Notes: a model not told the origin generated them from the sequence alone. A stretch of 64,000 nt of DNA from UBA3775 sp964572955 (GCA_964572955.1 CAZNGY010000001.1:62001-126000), one strand, 5' to 3'; positions 53,284 through 63,269 are shown, counted from the stretch's first letter. Program-made: numbers and translations.

Positions 53284-55467
53284 ATGGAGCTGAATATGAA
53301 GCTTCCATCCTGTTACAAGGAGAAGATACCTTCTGAGGAAGGCAGTATCATGTACTGTTCTCCCTTTGATATTGATGGAAGTGGGATGATTTTTGATAAG
53401 GGATATTTGGCGGTAAATGAATATAAGCTCTATATCTTTGAAGATCTTAAATGTGAAGCAATAGATATCAGTGATATTGAAAAAATTAAATGCGAAGCAA
53501 TGGTAGGACAGGGATGTCTTGTAATAAAAAGATATTCAAGAGATTATGAGGAACTTGCTGTCAGATTTTCAATGAAGCATGTTTCAAGGATTGCTTATAT
53601 AACAAGAGGCGTTATAAATATCCGGGACGGAATAGAAAAAATGGTTGTAAGCCGCGAAATGGAAGGAACCTGTCCGGTATGCGGTCGTCCAATGAGGGGG
53701 AAAAGAACCTGTCCTTCATGTGATAAGGGAAGCGGGACTTTTATGAAATTTGTTTCACTTTGTTCCGGATACAGACTAAGTCTTATAATTATAGCACTTC
53801 TGATGATTGGAATTTCAGCAGTTGCGCTTATAAAGCCTAAAATTCAGCAGGTATTTATTGATGATTATCTGATGACAGGCAGGGGAACGCTGAAAACAAT
53901 AATTGTTTTTGTTTCCGTGATGATAATACTGACGGTAATAAATATTGTTTTTGAAACTGTCAAATACTGGCTTTGCAATAAAGTTGGAACCGGTGTATCT
54001 AAAGACATAAGAGAAAAATTATATCTGAAAATACAGCAGGTTTCAATGGCATTTATAAACAACAGAAGACCTGGCGTTATAATGAACAGGATGACCAGGG
54101 ATACAAAGGAAATAAGCGGTTTCATGGAAGAAGCGTTTTCAGGAATGCTGACATGTATAATAAATATGATATTTGCCATTATCGTAATGCTTGGCATAGA
54201 TGTGAAACTTACGCTGATTTCCGTGATATTTATGCCTGTATCACTTGGAATCTCGATGGCCTTTTATAAGAACATTCACAGACGATTCCATACACAGTGG
54301 GTTCATTCGGATAGAATAAATTCGTCGCTTCAGGATGTAATAAGCGGAATGCGTGTGGTTAAGAGTTTCGGAACAGAGGATGAAGAAGCAGAAAATTTTG
54401 AGAGACTTACAGGAGAGTTTTCTGAAATTCAGAAGAAAAATGAGAAATTCTGGGCAAGTTTCTATCCATGCCTGACGTTTTTGATGAGCATGGGAATTTA
54501 TGTGGTAACACTTTTTGGCGGCAAAATGGTTCTGGATGGAAAAATGACAGCAGGAAAACTTTTGCAGATGATAAGTTATGCATGGATTCTTTACGGACCT
54601 CTTGAATGGATGACTTTTCTTCCAAGAAGAATAACACAATTATTTACAAGTCTTGAAAGAATATATGACATTCTTGATGAGGAACCGGAAATTGCAGATA
54701 CGGATGTTTCTGAAAAACATGAAATTAAGGGTGAAGTTGAATTCAGAAATGTGAGATTCGGATATCGCTCGTATGAGCCGGTACTGAGTGGTGTCAGCCT
54801 TAGCGTAAAAGAAGGTGAGATGATAGGGCTTGTCGGACTTTCCGGAACTGGAAAATCAACAATCATCAATCTGCTGATGAGACTTTATGATACTGATGAT
54901 GGATGTATTCTTATCGACGGAAAGGATATAAGGAACATAAAACTGGCAGATTATCATTCTCAGATTGGTGTTGTGCTCCAGGAAAATTTTCTGTTTGCAG
55001 GAACAATATATAATAATTTGAAATTTGCAAAGCCGGATGCTACCGAGGAAGAAATCATAATGGCAGCTAAAATGGCTAATGCACATGATTTTATTATCAA
55101 AACACCGGACGGTTATAATACTTACGTAGGGGAACACGGTTACAACCTTTCCGGAGGTGAAAGACAGAGACTTTCAATTGCAAGAGCAATACTCAATAAA
55201 CCAAAGATTCTTATCCTGGATGAGGCAACGTCTAATCTGGATACTGAAAGTGAGTATCTTATACAGAAAGCATTGGAAAGACTCAGGGAGGGATGTACAA
55301 CTTTTGCCATCGCTCACAGACTTTCAACATTAAAGGATGCTGACAGACTTGTAGTTCTGGATGATCAAAATATTGCAGAAGTCGGAACCCACGATGAGCT
55401 TATGGCAAAAAAAGGTATTTATCACAGATTGGTTTCGGCACAATTGGAAATGAGCAGTATGGAATAA
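53284..55467 (+). CDS. ABC exporter, half-transporter 2, with N-terminal domain and zinc ribbon
   Basis: 727 residues starting at ATG 53284 behind GGAGG. Residues 1-125 form a strand-rich domain that may be PH-like (KGYLAVNEYKLYIF). The zinc ribbon has Cys130, Cys133, Cys143 and Cys146. Then come six expected membrane helices and an ATPase: GLSGTGKST, LSGGERQ, ILILDEATSNLD, AIAHRLSTL. The layout mirrors half-transporter 1 but the sequences differ, so the two are old duplicates rather than a recent copy. Both ATP sites look active. Cargo is unknown; no peptide, lantibiotic or cyanophycin gene lies in the window. Confidence 0.92.
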   Translation: MELNMKLPSCYKEKIPSEEGSIMYCSPFDIDGSGMIFDKGYLAVNEYKLYIFEDLKCEAIDISDIEKIKCEAMVGQGCLVIKRYSRDYEELAVRFSMKHVSRIAYITRGVINIRDGIEKMVVSREMEGTCPVCGRPMRGKRTCPSCDKGSGTFMKFVSLCSGYRLSLIIIALLMIGISAVALIKPKIQQVFIDDYLMTGRGTLKTIIVFVSVMIILTVINIVFETVKYWLCNKVGTGVSKDIREKLYLKIQQVSMAFINNRRPGVIMNRMTRDTKEISGFMEEAFSGMLTCIINMIFAIIVMLGIDVKLTLISVIFMPVSLGISMAFYKNIHRRFHTQWVHSDRINSSLQDVISGMRVVKSFGTEDEEAENFERLTGEFSEIQKKNEKFWASFYPCLTFLMSMGIYVVTLFGGKMVLDGKMTAGKLLQMISYAWILYGPLEWMTFLPRRITQLFTSLERIYDILDEEPEIADTDVSEKHEIKGEVEFRNVRFGYRSYEPVLSGVSLSVKEGEMIGLVGLSGTGKSTIINLLMRLYDTDDGCILIDGKDIRNIKLADYHSQIGVVLQENFLFAGTIYNNLKFAKPDATEEEIIMAAKMANAHDFIIKTPDGYNTYVGEHGYNLSGGERQRLSIARAILNKPKILILDEATSNLDTESEYLIQKALERLREGCTTFAIAHRLSTLKDADRLVVLDDQNIAEVGTHDELMAKKGIYHRLVSAQLEMSSME

Positions 55468-55492
55468 AAGTATAATGAGATTTTTATTGTCT

Positions 55493-55520
55493 TTGTTTTT
55501 TTTCGCTGTCATGATATACT
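55493..55520 (+). promoter_or_regulatory. Promoter of the GNAT gene
   Basis: TTGTTT at 55493, 16 bp, TATACT at 55515; start codon at 55576. Confidence 0.55.
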
Positions 55521-55575
55521 AAAAAGTAGGAATTCCGGGAACGGAAAAGGTATATTTCTATAGGACGGAAGAGGT

Positions 55576-56415
55576 ATGTATGAAATAAAAAGATTAAAAG
55601 ATACAGATGAGAACAAAGTTCGAAAACTGTCGGAGGAACTCTGCCGAAAATTAGATTTTTTCCCTGATTATCATGATTCTACTGTGGTAGTGATAAATCA
55701 GGAGGGCGGGATTTGCGGAGCGGGAATCATGCTGTGTGATTCAGAACCGAACGGAGAGTCAGAAGTGATATTTGATGCAGATATATATACTGACGACGGA
55801 GAAGATACGGTGGAAATTACGGATATTATCATCAGAAGAATGATATCGGAATTATCTGAAAGTGGAGGAGGCTCTACCAAAAAGGTTCTCAGAGTTTTTT
55901 GTAAGGGTGTGACTGCACCGGATTTTTATCTTAGAGAAGGTTTTATATTGAAAAAAACGCTTTTTTCAATGGAAAGGGAAATTATAAAGGAAGATGTAAT
56001 AGATGAAGATTTCTCCGAATATATGACAGTTGATGCAGAAGATGCTGATTTGCTGAATGAATACCTGAGACTCAACAGACGGTCATTCGGAACCGGTGTG
56101 AATAAGGAGCGTATTCTTTATGAAATTAAAACCGGCAGTGAGATAATAGTTAACAGAGACAGAGAAATTATTTCATCAGCAGAAGTAAAAGTATCAGGCG
56201 AGAGTGCTTTTGTAGATCGTGTGTTTACTAATGCAGAATACAGAGAGCAGGGGTTTGCTATGGAAATGCTTGATTATCTGCATAACGAACTGTTTAAACA
56301 GGGGGTTAAGAAGGTACGCCTTACAGTATACGGAGATAATTATAAGGCAATTAATTTATATCTTGAAATGGGATATGAAGTTTCGGAAATCTATTACGAA
56401 ATGCAGACACCATAG
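55576..56415 (+). CDS. GNAT acetyltransferase, probably tandem-domain
   Basis: 279 residues. The C-terminal half has the acetyl-CoA motif of GNAT enzymes (NAEYREQGFAMEMLDYLHNEL) and the end KAINLYLEMGYEVS. The first half looks like a second, degenerate GNAT domain (strands followed by FYLREGFILKKTLF). Two-domain GNATs include mycothiol synthase, but the target here is unknown. GAAGAGGT precedes ATG 55576. It may share a transcript with the small membrane protein 51 bases downstream. Confidence 0.85.
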   Translation: MYEIKRLKDTDENKVRKLSEELCRKLDFFPDYHDSTVVVINQEGGICGAGIMLCDSEPNGESEVIFDADIYTDDGEDTVEITDIIIRRMISELSESGGGSTKKVLRVFCKGVTAPDFYLREGFILKKTLFSMEREIIKEDVIDEDFSEYMTVDAEDADLLNEYLRLNRRSFGTGVNKERILYEIKTGSEIIVNRDREIISSAEVKVSGESAFVDRVFTNAEYREQGFAMEMLDYLHNELFKQGVKKVRLTVYGDNYKAINLYLEMGYEVSEIYYEMQTP

Positions 56416-56466
56416 TTTATGTATTAAGAAGCTTAAAGAAAATACGAAAGGAAGATAAGATACGGA

Positions 56467-56784
56467 ATGAGATTTAAACTAAACATGATTCACTGGCTGC
56501 TTGCTTTTTGTTCGGTGGTGAATATAGCAGTACACAGGATATGGCTCTGGCATTTGAATAAAGGATATTCAGTTGAGGTACTTACAAGCTGTCTACAGAT
56601 AACCATATATGGTGTTATTATTTTGTTTATGGCAATGGCAGCAGGAGCAACAGTTTTTATATGGAAGAAGATAACAAAGGGAGAAAATGTTACGGATGAG
56701 GAAGAAAAGTATCCGGCTGTGAGCGCTGCTGCTGCTTCCGTATGTTTCGTGATATTCAGTATATACTGGTTTCTGCTTGTGTAG
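56467..56784 (+). CDS. Small membrane protein of unknown function
   Basis: 105 residues with three hydrophobic helices (about 6-25, 42-67 and 83-104) and a charged loop (KKITKGENVTDEEEKY). No family recognised. The start ATG 56467 has a distant AAAGGAAG. It follows the GNAT gene and is probably co-transcribed with it. Confidence 0.65.
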   Translation: MRFKLNMIHWLLAFCSVVNIAVHRIWLWHLNKGYSVEVLTSCLQITIYGVIILFMAMAAGATVFIWKKITKGENVTDEEEKYPAVSAAAASVCFVIFSIYWFLLV

Positions 56785-56835
56785 AATGTTTTGAATGTGG
56801 CGTGTTTGAGACAACGAAATAAATAATGGTCAGGG

Positions 56836-56864
56836 TTGATTTGAATTAATGGTAATGGTATACT
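56836..56864 (+). promoter_or_regulatory. Promoter of yesL-glgB
   Basis: TTGATT at 56836, 17 bp, TATACT at 56859; start codon at 56898. Confidence 0.68.
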
Positions 56865-56897
56865 TATCTGGAAAAAAAGAAAAGGAATTTTTAAGAA

Positions 56898-57656
56898 ATG
56901 GGTTCAATTTTTGATCAGGACAGAGCGTTCTGGAGATATTTAAATAAATTTGCGGATATGGTTATTTTAAACGTGGTTTTTCTTATATGCTGTGTGCCTA
57001 TAGTTACTATAGGACCTGCGTGTACAGCTATGTATTATGCAACCGTTAAGACGATAAGAAAAGAAAGAGGCTATTTAATGAAAAATTTCTTTCATTCATT
57101 TAAACAGAATCTGCTTCAGGGTATTGCAGGGTGGATGGTTTTTCTGGTTTTTCTTACAGGAAGTGCATTGTCACTTTATCTGCTTTGGGATAAGGCAGCA
57201 CAGGGCGGAAGCAATCAGCTCATGTTTTGGCTTGTGGCGATAGTGGCATTGTTCCTTGTATGCATGTTATTGTATTTCTTTCCTGTTTTATCCAGATTCA
57301 GCTTCAGATTCTCTAATTATTTTGTGTTTTCATATCTCATGTCAGTAAGATTTTTTATTTATACCGTTTTGCTGCTTGTGATGTTTGCAGGATGTGTGTT
57401 TTTAAGTTACATATGCCTGCCGTTTCTGATTATTATCGGACCTGCATTATATACAATGCTTTCATCTTTTTTGATTGAAAAGGTGTTTGCAGTATACATG
57501 CCGAAGTTTGAGGCTCCGATAGAGACTGCTGCGGATGACAGTGACGATGACGGAGAACTTAAGTACCTCGGACCGGCTGCAAATAAAGAAAAAGAAGCAG
57601 CAGAGGAACAGGAAGAAACGGAAACAAAGAATAAAGATCAATGGTATTACGATTAG
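56898..57656 (+). CDS. YesL family (DUF624) membrane protein
   Basis: 252 residues. The start MGSIFDQDRAFWRYLNKFADMVILNVVFLICCVPIVTIGPA is typical of YesL, a family with about five to six helices often found near sugar uptake operons. The tail (from about 205) is long, acidic and Gln/Glu/Lys-rich, an unusual addition. Function is unknown. glgB starts 41 bases later, so the two are probably one operon, though the link to glycogen is unclear. Confidence 0.88.
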   Translation: MGSIFDQDRAFWRYLNKFADMVILNVVFLICCVPIVTIGPACTAMYYATVKTIRKERGYLMKNFFHSFKQNLLQGIAGWMVFLVFLTGSALSLYLLWDKAAQGGSNQLMFWLVAIVALFLVCMLLYFFPVLSRFSFRFSNYFVFSYLMSVRFFIYTVLLLVMFAGCVFLSYICLPFLIIIGPALYTMLSSFLIEKVFAVYMPKFEAPIETAADDSDDDGELKYLGPAANKEKEAAEEQEETETKNKDQWYYD

Positions 57657-57697
57657 AAGTCGTAAATCAAATATGATATTGGTGAGGAGAATTACTT

Positions 57698-60058
57698 ATG
57701 GAAGACAAATTGTATGAGATGATGAACTGGCCGGAAATAGAGGCTGTGTGTTATGCAGAGCATGACAATCCGCATCAGGTGTTAGGTCTGCACATAACGG
57801 AAAACGGAATAATGATAGGGGCTTTTTTTCCGGATGCACTCAAAGTATGCGTAAAATGTGAGGATGGCCGTTGTTTTGAAATGATACAGGAAGACGAAAT
57901 GGGATATTTTGCCGTTCTTATTCCCGGAAACAAAACTTTTAGGTATACACTTACGGCAGAATATGAGGACGGAAGTGAAACCGTAGAGGATCCGTATGCA
58001 TTTGCTCCGGTTATTACGGAAGAAGAATGCAGACTTTTTGCTGCGGGCATTAACTATACGATATATGAAAAGCTCGGTGCACACAGAATGACTATTGATG
58101 GTGTTGAAGGAACATTATTTGCAGTGTGGTCACCAAACTCATTAAGGGTAAGTGTTGTCGGAGATTTTAATAACTGGGACGGAAGAAAACATCAGATGCG
58201 CAGACTCGGTGAATCGGGAATCTTTGAGTTGTTTATTCCGGGAGTTGAGGAAGGCAGTATTTACAAATATGAGCTTAAAGCAAAAGGTGGTTTGACTTAT
58301 CTTAAAGCAGATCCATACGCATCAGCTTCCGAGCTCAGACCGGGAACTGCATCAAAAGTTGCCGACACATCACGTTTTGTGTGGACTGATGAGGAATGGA
58401 TAAGCAGGAGAGAAGATGATGACAAAATAAAGAGACCTATGGCTGTTTATGAAGTTCATTTAGGCTCATGGAAAAAACCGAAAGAGGAAAACGGAAGTTT
58501 TTACAATTATAGGGAATTGGCAGTTATGCTTGCTGACTATGTGATTGAACAGGGTTATACTCACATTGAGATTATGCCTGTAATGGAGCATCCTTTGGAT
58601 GCATCGTGGGGATATCAGGTGACCGGATATTATGCAGTTACCGCACGTTATGGTTCTCCTGAAGATTTTATGTACTTTATTGATTATATGCATAGCAAAG
58701 GCATTGGAGTTATACTTGACTGGGTTCCTGCACATTTTCCAAGAGACACGTTCGGTCTTTCAAATTTTGACGGAACCTGTCTGTATGAGCATTGGGATCC
58801 GAGAAAAGGTTCTCATCCGCACTGGGGAACCCTCATCTTTAATTATGGACGTCCTCAGGTATCCAATTTTCTTATTGCAAATGCACTGTACTGGGTTGAA
58901 AAGTACCACGCTGACGGTATAAGAATGGATGCAGTGGCATCAATGCTTTATTTGGATTACGGTAAAAATGATGGAGAGTGGATTCCTAATATATATGGCG
59001 GAAGAGAAAATCTTGAAGCAATCGAGCTTATGAAGCACCTTAACTCAATAATGAAGAAAAGAAACAAGGGTGTAATGATGATTGCCGAAGAATCTACGGC
59101 ATGGCCAAAAATCACCGGAGATGTAGAAGATGACGGACTTGGTTTTGATTTTAAATGGAACATGGGTTGGATGAATGATTTCACCACATATATGAGACAG
59201 GATCCTCTTTTCAGAAAAGGATGTCATGGCCTTCTTACATTCAGCATGATGTATGCTTACAGTGAAAACTTTGTTCTTGTACTTTCACATGATGAGGTAG
59301 TTCACGGAAAAGGGTCAATGCTTAATAAAATGCCGGGTAAAATAGAAGACAAATTTGCAAATCTTCGTGCGGCATACGGATTTATGATTTGTCATCCGGG
59401 CAAAAAACTGCTGTTTATGGGACAGGAATTCGGGCAGCTTCGTGAGTGGAGTGAGGAAAGGAGTCTTGACTGGAACCTTACGACGGACGACGTAAAACAT
59501 GCACAGATGCAAATGTATACGAAGGATTTATTAAAACTGTATAAGGAATACCCGGCACTTTATGAGCTTGACCAGAGTCCTGAAGGTTTTGAGTGGATGA
59601 GTTGTCTGGATGCGGACAGAAGTATGGTTACATTTGTAAGAAAAACGGAAAATCCGGACGATACTCTTTATATTGTATGTAATTTTACGCCAAACAGTTA
59701 TGAAAAGCTTTCGCTGGGAGTTCCATTTGCCGGAAAGTATAAAGAAATATTTAATTCCGATGATAAAAAATACGGAGGAAACGGAGTTACAAATGCCAGA
59801 CTTAAGCAGAGCAGGGAAGTAAAGGTTGACGGAAGAGAAAACTCAATAGAGATAAACGTACCTTCGCTTGGCGTGGCAATATTTACGGCAAAGCCTCTGG
59901 TAAGAAAAAAGACGGCGGCAAATAACGTTAAGAAGAATATAAACGATATTGAGGAATCTGTTGAAAAGAAGCCTATTAGAAAAGCTTCTGCCAAGAAAAA
60001 AGAAGCTGCACCTAAGAAGAACACCGGAACGAAGAAGGCTGCCGGAACAAAAAAATAA
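57698..60058 (+). CDS. glgB: 1,4-alpha-glucan branching enzyme with basic tail
   Basis: 786 residues. Two N-terminal CBM48-like domains (about 10-105 and 115-220, the second with FAVWSPNSLRVSVVGDFNNWDGR), a GH13 barrel with nucleophile Asp411 (IRMDAVASM) and Glu464 (IAEES), spaced as in E. coli GlgB, and LSHDEVVHGK for the third acid. Residues of about 738-786 are a Lys/Ala/Pro-rich tail like bacterial histone H1 proteins, which I do not know from GlgB. The enzyme makes alpha-1,6 branches in glycogen. The other glycogen genes are not in the window. Confidence 0.95.
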   Translation: MEDKLYEMMNWPEIEAVCYAEHDNPHQVLGLHITENGIMIGAFFPDALKVCVKCEDGRCFEMIQEDEMGYFAVLIPGNKTFRYTLTAEYEDGSETVEDPYAFAPVITEEECRLFAAGINYTIYEKLGAHRMTIDGVEGTLFAVWSPNSLRVSVVGDFNNWDGRKHQMRRLGESGIFELFIPGVEEGSIYKYELKAKGGLTYLKADPYASASELRPGTASKVADTSRFVWTDEEWISRREDDDKIKRPMAVYEVHLGSWKKPKEENGSFYNYRELAVMLADYVIEQGYTHIEIMPVMEHPLDASWGYQVTGYYAVTARYGSPEDFMYFIDYMHSKGIGVILDWVPAHFPRDTFGLSNFDGTCLYEHWDPRKGSHPHWGTLIFNYGRPQVSNFLIANALYWVEKYHADGIRMDAVASMLYLDYGKNDGEWIPNIYGGRENLEAIELMKHLNSIMKKRNKGVMMIAEESTAWPKITGDVEDDGLGFDFKWNMGWMNDFTTYMRQDPLFRKGCHGLLTFSMMYAYSENFVLVLSHDEVVHGKGSMLNKMPGKIEDKFANLRAAYGFMICHPGKKLLFMGQEFGQLREWSEERSLDWNLTTDDVKHAQMQMYTKDLLKLYKEYPALYELDQSPEGFEWMSCLDADRSMVTFVRKTENPDDTLYIVCNFTPNSYEKLSLGVPFAGKYKEIFNSDDKKYGGNGVTNARLKQSREVKVDGRENSIEINVPSLGVAIFTAKPLVRKKTAANNVKKNINDIEESVEKKPIRKASAKKKEAAPKKNTGTKKAAGTKK

Positions 60059-60084
60059 GTCTTTTCTGATGATGGGGTTTTTTG

Positions 60085-60894
60085 ATGGATGTTGAAATGA
60101 TTTTAGAAAGCCTGGGCAATGCAGTCATGACACTGCTCTGGCATGTTTTTGAAGTAATTATTGTTTTTGTTGTCGGACGTAAATTAATAAGTTTTTTAAT
60201 TGAATGTTTGAGGAAAATAACAAAAAGAGCGGGACTTGATTCGGGAGTTGTATCATTTCTTATATCATTTTCAAGGATTCTGCTTTATGTAATTCTTGTA
60301 GTGATTATAGCAGGTATTTTTGGAATTCCGACGGCATCATTTGTAGCACTTATAGGTTCGTGCGGTTTGACGGTCGGACTTGCGTTGCAGGGAAGTCTCC
60401 AAAACCTTGCAGGAGGTGTTCTTATTTTGATAATGAAACCTTTTGTAGTTGGGGATTATATTATTGTAGGAGGTAATGAGGGAACCGTATCATCAATAGA
60501 TATATGCTATACAAAGCTGAAGACAGGCGATAACAGAGTGGTGGTCCTTCCAAACGGAACACTTTCAAATTCCGATTTGATTAATGTTTCAAAAGAAGCA
60601 TATCGAAGAGTTGATATTATTGTGCCAATAGGATACAAAGATGATATTGCATCTGTAAAAGAAATGCTGAAAAAGATAATAGCTTCAGAGAAATCTGTAG
60701 TTAATGACAGACCACAGAAGGTTTTTGTAAATGCATTTGGAGATGACAGTGTGGAAATCGGGATAAGAATATGGTGTAAATCTTCGGATTATTGGGAACT
60801 TAAATGGAGTCTTCTTGAGAAGATAAAATATTCTATGGATGAAAATGGATATAATATTCCGTATAAACAGATGGATATTCATATTCAGCAATAG
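60085..60894 (+). CDS. Small-conductance mechanosensitive channel, MscS family
   Basis: ATG 60085 (an in-frame TTG precedes it) with a GGGG box upstream. The 269-residue protein has three helices: two in 10-85, then the pore helix with the Gly/Ala pattern GLTVGLALQGSLQNLAGGVLI, and the cytosolic beta and alpha/beta domains (VGDYIIVGGNEGTVSSI, VLPNGTLSNSDLINVS). It is the short, standard type, opening on membrane stretch to release solutes. It follows glgB by 26 bases and may be in the same transcript. Confidence 0.94.
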   Translation: MDVEMILESLGNAVMTLLWHVFEVIIVFVVGRKLISFLIECLRKITKRAGLDSGVVSFLISFSRILLYVILVVIIAGIFGIPTASFVALIGSCGLTVGLALQGSLQNLAGGVLILIMKPFVVGDYIIVGGNEGTVSSIDICYTKLKTGDNRVVVLPNGTLSNSDLINVSKEAYRRVDIIVPIGYKDDIASVKEMLKKIIASEKSVVNDRPQKVFVNAFGDDSVEIGIRIWCKSSDYWELKWSLLEKIKYSMDENGYNIPYKQMDIHIQQ

Positions 60895-61042
60895 TACGGT
60901 TTTGGGAAATGGTGTTTCTGTAGGATAATGGAAGAATTTATCCGATTCGGCTAAAAAATAAAAAAACAGAAAAATTTTCACTTCACAAAACAGAAAATAA
61001 GTGGTAATGTATATAGGAAGCAAAGATAGCTTCTGGAGAAGG

Positions 61043-61071
61043 GCGTTCACAATTTTTGTGAGCGCTTTTTT
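61043..61071 (+). terminator. Terminator after mscS or attenuator before glnN
   Basis: GCGTTCACAA pairs with TTGTGAGCGC (one G-U) and is followed by TTTTTT. It lies 150 bases after mscS and 90 bases before glnN; a small hairpin GAAGC/GCTTC precedes it at 61018-61033. It could end mscS or act as a control site in the glnN leader. Confidence 0.7.
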
Positions 61072-61160
61072 ACTCATAAAGTTTTATGAAAACGGAAAGA
61101 ATCGGCTGGAGGTTATTGCCGGTTAGTATAAAAAATTAAGGCAGAAAGGGAAAACCTGTT

Positions 61161-63269
61161 ATGGCAGAAAAATTAACAGATATCTTTGGTATTGACGTAT
61201 TTAATGAAACCATGATGAAGGAACGCTTGCCTAAGGACACATTTAAGGCATTAAAGAAGGTAATGGACAACGGAGAGAATCTTACTCTTGAGGTTGCTAA
61301 CGTTGTAGCTAATGCCATGAAGGACTGGGCGATTGAAAGAGGAGCAACTCACTATACGCATTGGTTCCAGCCACTCACCGGAATAACTGCTGAAAAGCAT
61401 GATTCATTTATAGAACCGGCACCCGGTGGAAAAATTATTATGGAATTTTCCGGAAAGGAACTTATAAAAGGAGAGCCGGATGCATCTTCTTTTCCAAGCG
61501 GAGGACTCAGGGCGACTTTTGAAGCCAGAGGTTATACAGCATGGGATTGTACTTCACCGGCATTTTTAAGAGAGGATGCGGCAGGTGTAACACTTTGTAT
61601 TCCTACTGCATTTTGTTCATATACCGGAGAGGCATTGGATAAGAAAACTCCATTGCTTCGTTCAATGGAAAATCTTTCAACTCAGGCAGTAAGAATTGTA
61701 AAATTGTTCGGGTATACTGATGTTGTAAGTGTTGATTGTTCTGTCGGAGCAGAACAGGAGTATTTCCTTGTAGACCACAATAATTACATGAAGAGGGATG
61801 ACCTTATATATACAGGAAGAACACTTTTCGGATCACCTGCACCAAAAGGACAGGAGCTTGAGGATCATTATTTTGGATCGCTTAAAGAGAGGGTTGCTGC
61901 TTATATGAAAGATCTAAATGTAGAGCTTTGGAAGCTTGGCATCCTTTCAAAAACACAGCACAACGAAGTGGCACCTGCCCAGCATGAACTTGCACCGATT
62001 TATTCATCTGCTAACATTGCTACAGACCATAATCAGCTTGTTATGGATACAATGAAAAAGGTTGCCAAAAGACATGGTCTTGAATGTCTTCTTCATGAAA
62101 AGCCTTATGAGGGAGTTAACGGTTCCGGTAAGCATGATAACTGGTCAATTGTAACCAATACCGGTAAGAATCTTCTTGATCCAGGTAAAACGCCGAATGA
62201 AAACATTCAGTTCCTGCTATTCCTCACGGCAATCATAAGGGCAGTTGATATACATGCGGACTTATTAAGACTTTCCGCATCGAACCCGGGAAATGACTGC
62301 AGATTAGGTGCAAACGAAGCACCACCGGCAATAATTTCAGTATTCCTTGGTGAACAGCTTGAAGATGTTGTTGAACAGCTTATTGCAACAGGAGAGGCAA
62401 AAACTGCAAAACAGGGAGGTAAACTTGATACGGGTGTTAAGAGGCTTCCTACACTTGCAAAAGATGCAACCGACAGAAACAGAACCTCGCCGTTTGCATT
62501 TACCGGAAATAAGTTTGAATTTCGTATGGTTGGCTCAAGTATGTCAATAGCAGAGCCTAATACATTTATGAATGCAATGGTTGCGGAAACCCTTAAGGAA
62601 TTTGCAGATGAACTTGAAACTGCGGATGATTTTGACAAAGCGGTTCATGACCTTATTAAGAGGGAACTTACTAAACATTCAAGGGTAATTTTCAACGGGA
62701 ACGGTTATTCTGATGAGTGGGTTGAGGAAGCAGAAAGAAGAGGACTTCCTAACATCAAGTCTTTTGTTGAAGCAATAAGTGCCCTTACAACAGAAAAGTC
62801 AATACGACTTTTTGAAAGCCAGGGAATCTATACAAGAGCAGAACTTGAGAGTCGTGCTGAAATTAATTATGAAAACTATCTCAAAGTTATTACAATTGAG
62901 GCAAAAACCATGATTGATATGGTATCAAAAAAATATATACCAGCGGTAGTAACATATTCAAACCGTATAGCAGATTCAATAATAAAAATCAGAACTGCAA
63001 TGCCGTCAGCAGACATAAGTGTACAGGAAAAGCTTCTTTCAAGGTTAACTGAATTGCTTTCTGAAACAGGAAAGGCACTTGATGCACTGACGATAGAATT
63101 GGAAATTGCAGGCAGAATAGAAGATGTAAAAGAAGCTTCAATGAAATTCAGATATGATATAGTACCTAAGATGGAAGCACTCAGAGCTCCTGTTGATAAA
63201 CTTGAGACAATGGTTGATTCGGATGTTTGGCCTGTGCCGGGTTATGGTGAGCTGATGTTTGAGGTATAG
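61161..63269 (+). CDS. glnN: Glutamine synthetase type III
   Basis: 702 residues, the GSIII length (GSI and GSII are much shorter). Family motifs: THYTHWFQPLTGITAEKHDSF, FPSGGLRATFEARGYTAWD, VGAEQEYFLVD, NEVAPAQHELAPIY, GVNGSGKHDNWS and RLGANEAPPAI. The enzyme joins ammonium and glutamate with ATP and is a dodecamer in known cases. It is monocistronic, AGAAAGGG precedes ATG 61161, and a terminator-like hairpin stands in the leader. Nothing odd in the catalytic parts. Confidence 0.96.
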   Translation: MAEKLTDIFGIDVFNETMMKERLPKDTFKALKKVMDNGENLTLEVANVVANAMKDWAIERGATHYTHWFQPLTGITAEKHDSFIEPAPGGKIIMEFSGKELIKGEPDASSFPSGGLRATFEARGYTAWDCTSPAFLREDAAGVTLCIPTAFCSYTGEALDKKTPLLRSMENLSTQAVRIVKLFGYTDVVSVDCSVGAEQEYFLVDHNNYMKRDDLIYTGRTLFGSPAPKGQELEDHYFGSLKERVAAYMKDLNVELWKLGILSKTQHNEVAPAQHELAPIYSSANIATDHNQLVMDTMKKVAKRHGLECLLHEKPYEGVNGSGKHDNWSIVTNTGKNLLDPGKTPNENIQFLLFLTAIIRAVDIHADLLRLSASNPGNDCRLGANEAPPAIISVFLGEQLEDVVEQLIATGEAKTAKQGGKLDTGVKRLPTLAKDATDRNRTSPFAFTGNKFEFRMVGSSMSIAEPNTFMNAMVAETLKEFADELETADDFDKAVHDLIKRELTKHSRVIFNGNGYSDEWVEEAERRGLPNIKSFVEAISALTTEKSIRLFESQGIYTRAELESRAEINYENYLKVITIEAKTMIDMVSKKYIPAVVTYSNRIADSIIKIRTAMPSADISVQEKLLSRLTELLSETGKALDALTIELEIAGRIEDVKEASMKFRYDIVPKMEALRAPVDKLETMVDSDVWPVPGYGELMFEV

